Positions 45,190 to 57,497 of a stretch of 64,000 nt of DNA are shown one piece after another. The notes beneath the pieces were generated by a model. It ran no database searches. It was not told where the DNA came from and worked only from the letters and a program-made list of their open reading frames with translations. Origin of the DNA: Tipula vernalis (taxonomy: Eukaryota; Arthropoda; Insecta; Diptera; Tipulidae). Location of the stretch: assembly GCA_958295665.1 (NCBI GenBank), contig OY282560.1:145444091-145508090 (forward strand). Direction: 5' to 3'. The position numbers and the translations under genes were made by a program. Numbering within the stretch: the first letter of the stretch is position 1; the number at the start of each line of letters is the position of its first letter.

Positions 45190-46612
45190 GGCCAACTGAG
45201 GGTCGCGCTAACATGATGCCCACTACGAAATATCTACAAAATACAGACAAATGTGTTGGCATATTCCGATTCACGTAGACATCTCTACGATTGCCTGTTA
45301 ATGGTCATCGAATATTGGCCAATGAAATAAAAATTTATATGGTACGACTTTTTTGTAAAATAGATCAATGGTCAATTGAGGGTCGCGCTAACATGATGCC
45401 CACTACGAAATATCTACAAAATACAGACAAATATGAGGGCATATTCCGATTTACGTAGACATCTCTGCGATTGCCAGTTAATGGTCATCGAATATTGGCC
45501 AATGAAATAAAAATTTATATGGTACGACTTTTTTGTAAAATACACCAATGGTCAACTGAGGGTCGCGCTAACATGATGCCCACTACGAAATATCTACAAA
45601 ATACAGACAAATGTGTTGGCATATTCCGATTCACGTAGACATCTCTGCGATTGCCTGTTAATGGTCATCGAATATTGGCCAATGAAATAAAAATTTATAT
45701 GGTATGACTTTTTTGTAAAATAGACCAATGGTCAACTGAGGGTCGCGCTAACATGATGCCCACTACGAAATATCTACAAAATACAGACAAATGTGTTGGC
45801 ATATTCCGATTCACGTAGACATTTCTGCGATTGCCTGTTAATGGTCATCGAATATTGGCCAATGAAATAAAAATTTATATGGTACGATTTTTTTGTAAAA
45901 TAGATCAATGGTCAACTGAGGGTCGCGCTAACATGATGCCCACTACGAAATATCTACAAAATACAGACAAATATGAGGGCATATTCCGATTTACGTAGAC
46001 ATCTCTGCGATTGCCTGTTAATGGTCATCGAATATTGGCCAATGAAATAAAAATTTATATGGTACGACTTTTTTGTAAAATAGATCAATGGTCAACTGAG
46101 GGTCGCGCTAACATGATGCCCACTACGAAATATCTACAAAATACAGACAAATATGAGGGCATATTCCGATTTACGTAGACATCTCTGCGATTGCCTGTTA
46201 ATGGTCATCGAATATTGGCCAATGAAATAAAAATTTATATGGTACGACTTTTTTGTAAAATACACCAATGGTCAACTGAGGGTCGCGCTAACATGATGCC
46301 CACTACGAAATATCTACAAAATACAGACAAATGTGTTGGCATATTCCGATTCACGTAGACATCTCTGCGATTGCCTGTTAATGGTCATCGAATATTGGCC
46401 AATGAAATAAAAATTTATATGGTACGACTTTTTTGTAAAATAGATCAATGGTCAACTGAGGGTCGCGCTAACATGATGCCCACTACGAAATATCTACAAA
46501 ATACAGACAAATGTGTTGGCATATTCCGATTCACGTAGACATCTCTGCGATTGCCTGTTAAAGGTCATCGAATATTGGCCAATGAAATAAACATTTATAT
46601 GGAACGACTTTT
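45190..46612 (-). repeat. inverted tandem array, 180-bp unit, ~8 copies
   Basis: The same unit as at 37-41 kb but in reverse complement. Starts of ctgagggtcgcgc are spaced exactly 180 bp apart (45,196, 45,376, 45,556 and so on). Variants differ from those of the left array (atatgagggcatattcc, acaccaatgg), so the two arrays have homogenised separately. The last unit carries extra changes (aaggtcatcg, aacatttatatggaacg) and ends at 46,612, probably the element's outer end. Confidence 0.95.
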
Positions 46613-49600
46613 TATTTAAAAAAATGTTTTGGGATCCTATAAAAATAAAACATATATCATTTCCTCCCTTTTGTATATTGTGTAGCACTTTCCTTAAGAA
46701 ATATGTTTAACAGTGTAGTTACTATTACATACGAAATATTTGTAAATTCTTATTGGATTTGTATACGTATATGTTATTTTTTTTGTTATTAACTTCACTC
46801 TCGTCATTTTTTTGCATTGCATTTGTTACACAATTGGTTCATTTTTCCTCATGCTGCTTATGCGTACGATTGGGCACCAAAAACTTGACTTTTTGACAAT
46901 CCCAATCGAACTCGACATAAATATAAAAAAAATGTCGTGGCCGTACAGCGAATTTTTTCGCTTTCTCGTTGGACGGACACAAAAATATTTTAGTACTAAT
47001 CATATTTTCCTAAATACAAATTTTCCAAAACATTGCCCATTAAGCACAACGACAATCAGTAGTATTGCTTCTGTTTTGAGCAACGAAAACGAAGTATTTT
47101 GCATCCAGACGAAGTAAAAACGGTCAGCTTAATATATTCGCTTTTTTACAAATGATCAATAAATTTAATGAAATAACGATTTGTGTTTTCATTTCTTTCT
47201 GGCAATTAGCGCCGGACATTTTCCAATTTCCAACTAGTGAGGTTACTTTGCTCACTATTATGAAATCTAGTACAAGTTTATTGCTAAAATCTTTAAACAA
47301 TCTTCTTAATTAAGCATAAATTAATTCTGAATCGCTTAAAAATTATTTTCCATTATTTATAAATAATAAATGCTATTTAAATTTTTTAAAGGGGATAGTG
47401 AAAATAGATATCACAGCCCGTCATCCTATATAAGTATTTCTAAAGGGTGGCTCAATAGGGTCGCCAAATTTAATTTTGGCACACTATTTGGAACATTTTT
47501 GTTTATTTAAGTACATAAATATTTTATCACGATTACTTTGGAACAAGTGTTTCCCAAACAGACTCTTCCTATTTTGACTATCATTTAATGTCCAGATTTT
47601 TTGGGGGTTGTCGACACCCAATTCTGATAGCTAGTAGCTGCTTCGTGAGATTTTGCAATACGCGCGACCTACAAAAACGAATAATTTATCGATCAATATC
47701 ATGCTAGCAAGACATCCCGGAGATGGCCGAGTCCCACCGAACACCCTGGTACACATAACATAAAGAAGATTTGGGTCGGTTTAATTAGTAATGATAGAAA
47801 ATGACCCGGTTACAGACACCTAAATAGAGCCAATAGTTAGTAATACAATGACAATACATTTCTAATCTAATTTTATGGTTTATTAAAAATTAAATCTGCA
47901 ATCTGAAATAACATTTATTAGATTGCTGAATCATATTTCTTACCAATTCTGAAAAGCCCAATCATTAATTAGTTAAATTTATCTTAATGCTTCTAAAACA
48001 GTACTCAGAGGCAACCTAACATAATAAATATGAAATATAATTAGTATCAGATACTTATTTAAATGGTTTCCACCATATTGCTCACTGTCGCAACTTAGAA
48101 CTACAATTTAGTTCAAATTACTATTATAAATGTAGAATTTCCGCAAATCTGTCTCTGGAAGATTATACAAGTTTGATAAAAACGTAAAAATAATCAAATT
48201 AAAGATTGCAGAAACCCTCGCAACTTTCAGGCATATATGCTCACTCACACAAAACTTAACAACCAATAGTGATGTTTTAACCACTGGTTATTTCATCCGG
48301 AACCCAATAGTTTCTCTATCGGTAAAAATCTTTATTTTTTACCAAACATACAAATTTTAGTCGGAATGCGATACTCAAACCTGGGAGGAAACAAAACGTG
48401 ATTAATTTCTAATGTCCCGAAATACTCGTACTATGCATTCAAATCAACGATATGAAACTTTCTAACTATATCGATAAAGTATCACAAACTTAGAATATAA
48501 TTTGAAAAGTATTAATAATTTACAAATAATCTCAAATATGTCAAATTTTCGGAATACCTTGAACATTTAGGAAAGTTTCAATTTATGTAAGTACATGGTT
48601 TTTATGTAAAACCAAAAGAAATTCTACGCGCTAAACACCACTAAGACAACCTAAACTTTCTTGAATAATTTTAGGAAATCGAATATAGCTATGAACTTAG
48701 AATAAACTGCGGAATAATATCGATTGCCCGAGAAAGATTCTAATTATCTCTGTAAGAATCTCTTGATCTCGAACAATTTCAATAAGGTCGACAAATCTGG
48801 ATATTAATGAATAATTTCAAAGTTTGAAACAAAAATTTAGAAACACAAGAACATCAAGATTGGAACTATCAAGTAGTATCCGTTAATTCTCTAAATATCG
48901 AACAATCATTATACTTCGAATAGGCTTCAGTTTCTCGTGAAACCTGAACAATCAAATACACTCGACAATCTCTAACATACAAGGACCTCGAATAACCTGA
49001 CTGTTTCGAAACAACCAGTTAAGTCTCAACGTTACGCAAATCATTTATACGCTAATCTCGAATAATATCGGGAAATTAGAAAGTAATCAAAAAATGAAAT
49101 CCGGGACAAGGGGAAATATGAAATTGAAAACGAAAGTTTGCAAAATTGGAAAAATCCCGCCAAAACCTAAAAAAAAAAATCGCCATCACTAATTTGCAAA
49201 ATTAATTTGGGAGTTGTATTCTTATATTCTAAAATAGTTTTTCAAAATAAATCGTTTTTTCCAGTTTTAGCGGTAAATTTCTTTTTGGTTTACCAGTAAC
49301 CAAAATAAAAAGTTAATAAATAACTATATGGACCCCCTCCCCCCCTTCGAGTGGTAAGGTAACCGTTCCACTCGCTGTAACGTAATGTGGTAGACTGCGG
49401 CATAAGGTATACTAAGACATGTTCTTTGCGGCATGTTTTACTAAATCATATGGTTCATATAGAGCATAAAATTCAATGATGGTAAAAATCATTTTAGAAT
49501 ACGATTTCCACCGCATTTATCGAATTTCACCATATATCGTTTTGAAATTTTCCCTTTTATGTCTGAATTCTTATTCGTGTGCTGCCTATAAAATCTTGGT

Positions 49601-49734
49601 CAATTTTCTCGGGAAACTGTTTTCACTACAAAAAAAAAAAAAAATGCAACAAAAAGTATTTTTCCGAAAAAAAATTAAATTTTCCGGGGAAAACAATTAA
49701 CTTTTCGTAATCGCCACTTTTTTAAAATGTTTCC
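46613..49734. other. no gene recognised
   Basis: Low-complexity AT-rich DNA. An open frame at 46,812-47,117 has no recognisable motif. The part 47,800-49,100 is evenly AT-rich with many gaa/aatttc-like words and no clear repeat unit. A cgtgagattttgcaatacgcg segment near 47,645 resembles the 15-bp unit at 766-885. Confidence 0.5.
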
Positions 49735-49960
49735 CCTGATATTTTATGCCATACTGAAATATGCCGTTTTGAAATATGTTATATTGAAACTATTGAAACA
49801 TGAAGTATTGAAAAGTGCCTTACTGAAACGTGCCCTAATATATTTCATGCCGTAATGTACCATATACCATACTGAAATATGCCGTAATGAAATAGTCCGA
49901 AGTGTAGCTTATGTCGTAGTGGCATATTTCATAATGAAATATGCGAACTGAATCATGTTA
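49735..49960. repeat. degenerate tandem repeat (ctgaaatatgcc-type)
   Basis: About 12-20 irregular repeats built from (t)actgaaatatgcc, gaaacatg or cgtaatg run for 225 bp. Units vary in length, so this is an old minisatellite. It is followed by unrelated sequence. Confidence 0.6.
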
Positions 49961-50640
49961 TAATCAACGGATCCCCTCTAACACAAGTTTTTATTCTGGA
50001 TAGAGTTACCTAACCGAACGGGAAAGAGGCAAGCTATTCATACAAAAAATTTGTCCTAAGACCTGACCATTCATAACTTAAGTAACTCATTTTAAATTTT
50101 TCACCTCTCCGTAAAGACTCGTAGTAACAATTCTTATCGTAATTTGAATCCGCATCCTCCTAGGTTATAATAAGTAAGAAAACTGGTGACTCCGTCTGCG
50201 CTCCTCCTTTTAATACGCTATACAACAAGGTATCTGAAAAACACGATAAATAAATTAATTGATATTTATTTCTCATAATAGACAAAACGCGTTATTTCAA
50301 TTTTTGGCCTTTATAAGGATTTTGCCAAAAATTGGAAACGTCGATTTAGAAATCAGTCGAATATTTTAAGGGTGGACAAGACAAAAATATTAGAAAACAG
50401 CGATTGGAAATTTTAAAACGTGACCTGAAATTTTAGTAGGGCTAATTTACCCTAAAACTCCAACAAATATAGTAAACAATTAGAAGCAATATCCGTCAAG
50501 TTTTCTGGCCAATGCACTATCTTTAGAAATACATTTTATAACACCATGCTAGCACCTCTATCAGGGTATTACCAAACATTGCCAAGCCAATGAAATTTTA
50601 AAATATTGTGTTCGAGTGAACGCTTTAGTTTTTTAAGCCC
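49961..50640. other. no gene recognised
   Basis: Unique AT-rich DNA with no open frame of interest, motif or clear repeat. Confidence 0.4.
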
Positions 50641-50659
50641 AATAATTTCTAAAATATAC

Positions 50660-50918
50660 TACAATTAATGGATCTGGGCGGATATGCGTATCACTTGCAA
50701 AGAAAAAGTAAAATTTTTAAAGTTTCAAGATGCGGTCCAGAATTTACGCAGCAACTGTTTAATATTCAAGGCAATCGAACGCCGTATATTTCGCGACATT
50801 CTATAAACAATGTCAATTAGCATGTGAATGGGCCATACATTTGAAGCCAAAGCGTGTCGGCTTTAAAAATGTTTTTCCCAGAGGCTCAATATAAAGGGTG
50901 CTTGTTCCATTTTTTACA
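50660..50918 (+). pseudogene. second MULE transposase scrap (FLYWCH-like)
   Basis: Plus-strand frames read DLGGYAYHLQRKSKIFK (like the start of a FLYWCH domain) and then, after broken frames, FEAKACRL and FFPEAQYKGCLFHF. The latter aligns with FFPETGFKGCLFHFAK in the remnant at the start of the window, so both are the same family. The reading stops exactly where the palindrome at 50,919 begins. About 200 residues between the two blocks are missing. Confidence 0.6.
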
Positions 50919-51037
50919 GATATATTTTAATTCTTTTAACACTCTTTCAGAAAAACCAAGATTTTAAAAAATCGAAAATCTTGATTTTTAAAAATCTTGG
51001 TTTTTCTGAAAGAGTGTTAAAAGAATTAAAATATATC
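50919..51037. repeat. 119-bp palindrome
   Basis: Arms gatatattttaattctttt... / ...aaaagaattaaaatatatc pair for about 46 bp with an AT-rich loop, almost without mismatch. It sits inside the MULE scrap and is followed by aagattttg-type repeats and gctcccgactaggg, reminiscent of the end of the minisatellite at 885. Likely a foldback MITE. Confidence 0.8.
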
Positions 51038-51456
51038 AAAAAGCAAGATTTTGAGAAATCAAGATTTTGTGAGTTAAGATTTCGATATGCTCCCGACTAG
51101 GGAATGCAAAACCGGAAACCGGTTAACCGATAAATCGTCTTAAAGTATATTATCGAATTACGGATAAATGTATTTTATTTACCGGTAAATTTCTACTTTT
51201 GCTCCTTTACACTTTATCAGTCCGAAAGGGCCTTGTAAGATATGAAGGCGACCTCACTTTCTTCAATACGGCAAATTTATTAATTACAAAATCTACAGTT
51301 AATATTAAAACACATTTTAATTAATGTTTGAAATTGATATTCCGAAAATTGCAAGAGAAATAGTGGCCGCGTTTCCTGCTGAAAAGCCTACGTTTATGAA
51401 AAATCATTCCCCTCATCAAGCCGTGGTGACTGGACACAGATTCACAACTCTACATT

Positions 51457-51711
51457 GACCCCTATTATATTTGTCGTTTTTTCTTCGATGTCACATAGAC
51501 TGGCAAAATTTATGTTACGAATTTCGTTTGTAAATTATGGTTTGTCGTAAAATTGCAATTTTCTGTCGAACACATGTTACTTCACGACAAATTGATGTAG
51601 CAATATAAATGTGTCGATTCGTTGTTCACCCGTAATACTAAGTGAAAACCTAAACGACAACATAGTCGCCATATTGGTTGTTGGTCGACTTGTCAATCAT
51701 AATAGGGGCTC
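51457..51711. mobile_element. 255-bp MITE
   Basis: Inverted ends gacccctattatatttgtcg (left) and, read inward from the right, gagcccctattatgattgac pair for about 20 bp with few mismatches. The interior is unique and non-coding (cgacaa/ttgtcg words). No clear target duplication. Confidence 0.6.
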
Positions 51712-51879
51712 AGAATGCATAGAGTATAATTTACCAGCTCGACTGGCACTGACTATTGAAAAAATGATTCCTTGAATTTTGGCTTGAATACCGGTGTGAA
51801 GTATTTCACACAAAATGTATAGCTACACAAATTAACGAAAAGTGTAAGTGTACTGAAAAAGTGTAGGCCTACATAAAAA

Positions 51880-52230
51880 AGTGTAAATAAGAAGTAGAAC
51901 CAGGCATGGGGCGATATTTCCATAAAGTGGACAGGTCAAGCTATCCGAAACAATTTTTCTTTTTAAAATAAAAAGGGTTCGACGCTATTTTGAAAATTGT
52001 GAAAATCATATAAAATCTTCAAACCTTCCAAATCTCTGGGATTTTCGTAAATGGTCGTAGTGTAGCATCAGGTTTGGAGATTTTATGTGATTTTCACAAT
52101 TTTCAAAATAGCGTCGGACGTACCCTACCCTTTTTATTTTAATAAGAAAAATTGTTTCGGATAGTTTGACCTGTCCACTTTATGGAAATATCGCCCCATA
52201 CCTGATTCTACTTCTTATTTACACTTTATT
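51880..52230. mobile_element. 350-bp foldback MITE
   Basis: Long inverted arms of about 140 bp: agtgtaaataagaagtag...ggggcgatatttccataaag on the left is mirrored by ctttatggaaatatcgcccc...cttcttatttacact on the right, with a central loop near 52,045-52,070. A few percent mismatch. It explains the open frame starting at 52,166, which is not a gene. Confidence 0.85.
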
Positions 52231-52831
52231 ATTTATTTTTCGAACGTCTCACATACACCTTATCATTCGACTCAAACAAACTAAATATCGATTCGCCGCT
52301 CCAAAGTTTATTTTCCAAAATGCCAACAGTTTGTGTTGTTTCGCGAAATGTATCCTTCGTTTTAAATTTTGTTTTGGGTTAATCCGATTTTTGCGTGTAA
52401 CGCACCCACATAGCCCAGATTCAAACACCCGATGTCTAATCTATTGCAGTTCAACCACTCTGTGCAATTTATGATGATAGGGCATCAATTAAAATTCTGC
52501 CGGTCAAAAAAGAATAATACATACTTACTCTTCTTAATAAAGATCCTAACTTCCCTTTATAAACTCTTTCTTTACTGGGTCTCTTTTTAAAATCCTCTGT
52601 ATCATTGTAGGGTTTGATGGCATCGCATAAACCATCTTCTTTGACCTCCAATTCTGCGATAAGTTTGCTCTATTTTCATACTATGTGCTATTATTTTTGC
52701 TCATTTTGCCACTAAATATTATACGATATCACTGAACTATTAAATTCGACAGTTAAGTTTAACAAAATGTCTTACTGTTAAATTTAAAAAAATTAAGTTT
52801 TATTTTTTTTAGAAATTATTGGCAATGCAAT

Positions 52832-53966
52832 CTGGATAGGAACCAAGCGCAAATTTTAGCGAAAAAAAACCTCGATATAAATTTATTGTAGTTGGCTAGA
52901 AAAACGTACGTTCAATTCTATTTTTTTTTTTACAGCAGACGGCTGTGCATTTTTTATTCATTTTGCTATGTTTACAAAATACTTTGACGTTTTGAAAAGA
53001 TTGTTGTGGCATAAAGATCAGACGCAGATATTTTCAGTTTGCGCGATTTTAATTTTTTCCTATTAAAAATATATTGATTAAATTTTAGGTATCTAATATG
53101 AGAGTTTAAAAAATCGTTTGGCCAATGTGCAGCAAATATTGTTAACACTTCTGCGGATATACTGGCATATGGCATCAAACAAAAATGCTGCTACATATCG
53201 TTTAAATAAAATTATTCTATAAAATGGAACTTTCCAATAAAATAACAGAAATTCCAGCTAAAATTTTATCTTTAAGTCTTAGTCCCAGCAAAACATCGTT
53301 TGACTTTAATTTTAACTCATTTAAAGTTTCATACTGTTTTAAATTCTTGAATTTTATATGGAAAATTAGCGTTTGTCTCAGCAGATCCACCAACATTTTT
53401 GTTTATCCACGAAAGTTTTAGGGTAAAACGGAATTCAAATTTTCTACAATAAGGTTCTGTCTTTTTGTCGGTTGTCTATTTCCCTATAAGGAAAACTTAT
53501 TACTATAAAATTACAAAAAAAAAAAGTGAGGCATTTGTTTACCTTGAATAAAGAGAAAATGCTCCTCAAGCAATTGACTAAATTAATGTAGAAAACTTTA
53601 GCAAAGTAGCATTTTAAAAAATCAAATAATCCAGTGGTATTCTTAAATTATGTACTTATATGTATCGTAATAGTAGCAGGATTAGAAATATGAATGGAAA
53701 TTTTGCTCGCATAACTTACATAATTTGTTAAAAAGTATAACGAATAATTTATTTTGATTTAAAAATATATAAACGACATTTTAAAATTTTATAAGTACCC
53801 TCAATACATACTACTAAGATTTTCTCTAATATATCGAGTTTTTAATTTGGTTTCATGCACGAAATTATTTTACAGCAGTTTTGGTTGCATTCAATTTTTT
53901 GGTTTTTAAATAAATTTCTATATCGAGGTTTTTTTTCGCTAAAATTTGCGCTTGGTTCCTATCCAG
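52832..53966. mobile_element. 1.1-kb TIR element, non-autonomous or dead
   Basis: Terminal inverted repeats of about 50 bp: ctggataggaaccaagcgca, then an A-run and cctcgatata, on the left, and the exact complement (tgcgcttggttcctatccag) on the right ending at 53,966. The interior has worn minus-strand open stretches (52,972-53,178; about 53,220-53,400), the latter reading LLRQTLIFHIKFKNLK and DKILAGISVILLESS, which could be a decayed protein I do not recognise. The TIRs are nearly identical despite the decayed interior. No target duplication was found. Confidence 0.75.
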
Positions 53967-54406
53967 TACTTAAATGTAAAACAATTCCCGAGCTAACAAA
54001 ACAAAATTGAAATCAAAATACGGTAAAATTAAATGCCTATTGCGATCAAAGTTACCGTTGAAAACTATCTAGTATTCTAGTTTATCGTTATCTCTTATTT
54101 TGTGGCCGTACAAGAAAAGCAAACGTTTCTACTGTTTTATGACATTTTTTGTTTAAATTTAGTTTTTGTGTCAATAAATAGTATTTGTGGATCAAGAGCG
54201 CAATGTGCCATTTTGTCCAACCTTTCAAGCACAACTAAGTACTTTATAATTATGCGTTTCTTTAAATTTATTAATTTAATATTAGTCGAGTTCCTATAAC
54301 GTTCCTCAGACTCCGAAGCTTCTAAATAAATTTTGATGAAATCTTTCGTGTTCAATAATTAAGTATCTATGGGTTTTCTTGGCCGCTGATTACGAATTTT
54401 TATTTT

Positions 54407-54480
54407 AACCTTTACTTAAGAACTGTTTCATATTTATTCTAAAAATTTACAAAACCACATAGGAAAGTATTTTTGAGGTC
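54407..54480 (+). repeat. dispersed repeat, inverted partner at 59.8 kb
   Basis: About 75 bp (aactgtttcat...caaaaccacata...tttttgaggtc) matches, in reverse complement and with about one change in six, 59,843-59,917. Both sit beside gattacgaat/aattacgaat words. The pair brackets the piggyBac and Penelope remnants. Confidence 0.6.
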
Positions 54481-54825
54481 GCTGATTACGAATCTGATTT
54501 CAAAAGAGCTAAACTAAAAATGGCGGATATAACATCTTTAAAGTGAAAGAATTTTGAGGTTAATTTTATTCAAATAAGCATTTTGACCATAATGGCTACT
54601 CCAAAAACCATTTTGGGTATATTTTTATCAATAAAGTTAAAAAATTACAGCCATAATGGATTCGCCATTGAGAATTAACACTAAATCTACCATGAGGGGT
54701 CAAATGATCGTTTTTAAACGTTTTTTTTTGGAATTTCTTGAAAATATAACATTACGAAACCACCATTGATTTCACTACTTTTATTGAAATATAGAATCAA
54801 ATTATTCCTTAATATTGCCTCATCT

Positions 54826-56761
54826 CCTACCGCAAAGGGTCATTTGACCCTTGGGTGAATTTAGGTTAAATTTTAAAGGTTTAAATATGTTATTGTGTGG
54901 CAAAACTGTTGCAGAGAATCATGTGTGTATTATTTATACGTATTATATTCGCAACGCATTACATCATATTTCTTATGTAGTTTGAACATTTCAGACTATA
55001 TATAGTACTATTTTGTGAGTCAAAAATTGTTTTTTTTTTTTTCAAAAAATGTCGACAAATTCAAGATATACGAAATTATTGGAAATAATAAATAATAAAG
55101 ATGAAGTGTTCAGAATTCAGTGAAGAGGAACTATCTGAAAGTGAAGTGAATAGCATAGAAAAAAATGTTGGTTTATGGGATAATACAAGCATAATTGAGT
55201 CAATAGGTAAAGAAAGTGAAGAAGAGAATAATTTGAATAGACGCAGAGGACAAAAGAAAAAGAGACGGTTATTCAGTTCAGAAAGTGAAAAAGAAGAACG
55301 ATGCATCGAAATTGCGGCCGACGGTACAAAATGGCAGGAAATACATAAAGGATCTACACCAGAACGGGCGCCTATCATAATATTTTTAGGGAGGTTGCAG
55401 GCCCGACAAGATATTCCAAACGGCATATTATCAAAGGGAAAGTGAGAACTGAATTTTCTCTGTTTATTGACAACAATGTAATGAAACACATAATAAAATG
55501 CCCAGAAGAAGAGGCTTCTCGGATGTTAGGAACTAAATGAAATTTTATTCCTGAAAAACTCAATGGATTTATTGCAATTCTAATCAGGCAAAAAATTTGA
55601 GCATCTCATATTTATGGAACAAGAAATGGGGCTCTGATTTTTTTTCCAAAAACCATGAGCAGGAATACTTTTAGTGAAATAATGCATTTTATCAGATTTG
55701 ATAAAAACAAAACAACGAAGCCATCGTTAAAAAAATGATAAATTTGCTCTAATCTCCGAAGTATGGTACAAATTCATCCAGAATAGCCAAAATTGTTACA
55801 AGCCTGGTCCTTATGTAACTATAGATGAACAGCTTTTCTCAACCAAAGTGAGGTGTAGATTTACCCAATATATCCCAAACAAACCGGATAAGTTTGGAAT
55901 CAAATTCTGGCTAGTATCTGACGTCAAGACCAAATACATTATAAATGGATTTCCATATTTGGGGAAGGATGATAACAGAGATCCTTCAGCTCCGCTTGGG
56001 GAATCCGTAGTTCTCAAACTACTAGAACCATTCACAGAGTGCGGAGGAAGCGTTACCACTGATATTTGTTTTACGAGCTACAAAGTTATTAGAAAAAAAC
56101 CTCTATTGTTGTAACTATCCGAGGAAATAAAAAAGAATTACCAAAATTCGCCAAACAGGCAAAGATGATATGCCACGCTTCGCAACAAAACCGTATACAT
56201 CTGATCATTGTATGGCCTGTGCAGATTTTCTTCAATATTCTTGACCTGGCTGGAATTAACTCGTGTGTATTATATAAAGAAACAACCGGCGAAAAAATCT
56301 CTAGGCAACAATTTTTATTCCAATTAGCTAAAGAATTTGCCGAAGATTTTCAACATAAGCAACAGGAAGAACAAGAAATTATATGGATAAGCTCAACAGA
56401 TTCAAGTTTAGTTTCATGTGTGCCAAAGCGAAAAAAGTCCCAAATAAATTTATGCAAGGGAAATAAAACTACAAAAAATCTGTTTGGAATGTACAAAATA
56501 TGTGTGTGGAAAATGTGCCTTCGAGAAAGAAATAATTTGCAAAATATGTGGTGAACATAAATAAAAATTTTGGAATTTCTTGAAATGTTTAATTTTTTTC
56601 TTTATTATTTTTATGTAATTATTATTTTGTTACTTTAATAAATAGACAATTTGTAATCGTTATTTGCAAAAAAAAAGAAATGTTATTCATACACTAAATT
56701 GTACCAACATCGTAAAAAATTTGACTTTTTACAGTGGGGTCATTTGACCCTTGCTGGTAGG
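54826..56761 (+). mobile_element. piggyBac-like element, decayed
   Basis: Left end cctaccgcaaagggtcattt and right end gggtcatttgacccttgctggtagg form imperfect inverted repeats, each containing the palindrome gggtcawwtgaccc. Between them is a broken piggyBac transposase gene. The expected TTAA duplication is not adjacent to either end (the nearest is a ccttaa at 54,809-54,812). Length about 1.9 kb, shorter than a full element, owing to internal losses. Confidence 0.75.
55101..56564 (+). pseudogene. piggyBac transposase pseudogene
   Basis: Begins MKCSEFSEEELSESEVNSIE, an acidic N-terminus typical of the family, then ADGTKWQEIHKGSTPERAP (55,310-55,365). After frame changes come SRNTFSEIMHFIRFDKN-type sequence (55,655-55,710), VTIDEQLFSTKVRCRFTQYI (55,820-55,870), DKFGIKFWLVSDVKTKYIINGFPYLGKD, and a C-terminal Cys-rich end (CTKYVCGKCAFEK, ICKICGEHK, stop 56,562-56,564). 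The first catalytic Asp (TIDEQL) and a later one (SDVKTKYI) are visible. At least three frameshifts and deletions make it inactive. Confidence 0.85.
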
Positions 56762-56764
56762 AAT

Positions 56765-57490
56765 ACTTACTATATAAAGATATCGGTATCAGTGATGGAA
56801 AATTCATTTTTTGAATTGGACTAAAAATTGAAATGGTATTGTACTAAATTGAGTTGAATTGTACTTATTTTTTTAATTTTTTTTTTTATATAAAAGTAGT
56901 ACCCAAAAATTGTAGCTACCGTTAAGAATTCAGCCGCCACTGCAATGTAAGTCGGGCAAACATTAAATATTGCAGCCAAAGCAGTGAAATCTACAAATTG
57001 TGAGTGCTTTTGGAGAACTTTTGTTGGTCAGGTTCAAACCACCTACCAAATTTAGATCAACATTTTTGTCACGAATCCCAGTTTGTGTGACTTAATGAAA
57101 GAAACACTACCTATATTTCCTATCCCAACCATAAAGTCACTGCGCAAGGTATCCTAGCATTATGGGCAACGCCTAAGTGAAATTTAGTGATACCATAAAA
57201 AAGACATGTCAGCAGTACTATATTGTTCGGCTTAAGGTAGTACCGAGCTTAGTTATAGAGATTGTTTTAAGTATGTATATTTAAACTCAAAATGTACAAG
57301 TTTTAGAGAAATAGTTAGAAAAACAAAAACAAACAGGTTAACAAATGTGGTATCAAACAGCCTTAAGAAATGAGTGTGAGAAGATTAAGTTCAATGAGAA
57401 TATCGCGCAACGCTTTCTATTTTAATTTATTTTGCTGTGCAGAATAGTTTATCATCATATTTACTAAATTAGGAACTGGATTATAAATAA
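56765..57490. other. no gene recognised
   Basis: AT-rich. The short stretch gttggtcaggttc at about 57,025 and tttcctatcccaaccataaag at about 57,118 echo 22,832 and about 25,330 respectively, so small dispersed repeats are present. Confidence 0.4.
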
Positions 57491-57497
57491 GCAAATA

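Larger units (their letters stand above)
36969..46612 (-). mobile_element. foldback element: inverted satellite arrays around a transposase gene
   Basis: Two arrays of the same ~180-bp unit lie in opposite orientation at 36,969-41,262 and 45,190-46,612, separated by 3.9 kb holding one intact ORF (41,334-44,780, minus). This is the architecture of foldback transposons such as Drosophila FB-NOF, whose inverted ends are made of tandem repeats. The two arms are very unequal. The outer ends begin at different points of the unit (gatgtctacg on the left; aaaagtcgttcc read inward on the right), so exact termini and target duplication remain undefined. Confidence 0.7.

Noticed and set aside
46812..47117. 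101-codon open frame right of the foldback element
   Set aside because: No motif, no start context or neighbouring exon; cannot be supported as a gene.
52166..52474. 102-codon hydrophobic open frame
   Set aside because: Starts inside the arm of the 350-bp foldback MITE; no motif.
52469..52651. Possible exon (KRPSKERVYKGKLGSLLRR) with a gtaagt donor on the minus strand
   Set aside because: Donor looks good but the acceptor is weak, and no partner exon or family could be recognised.
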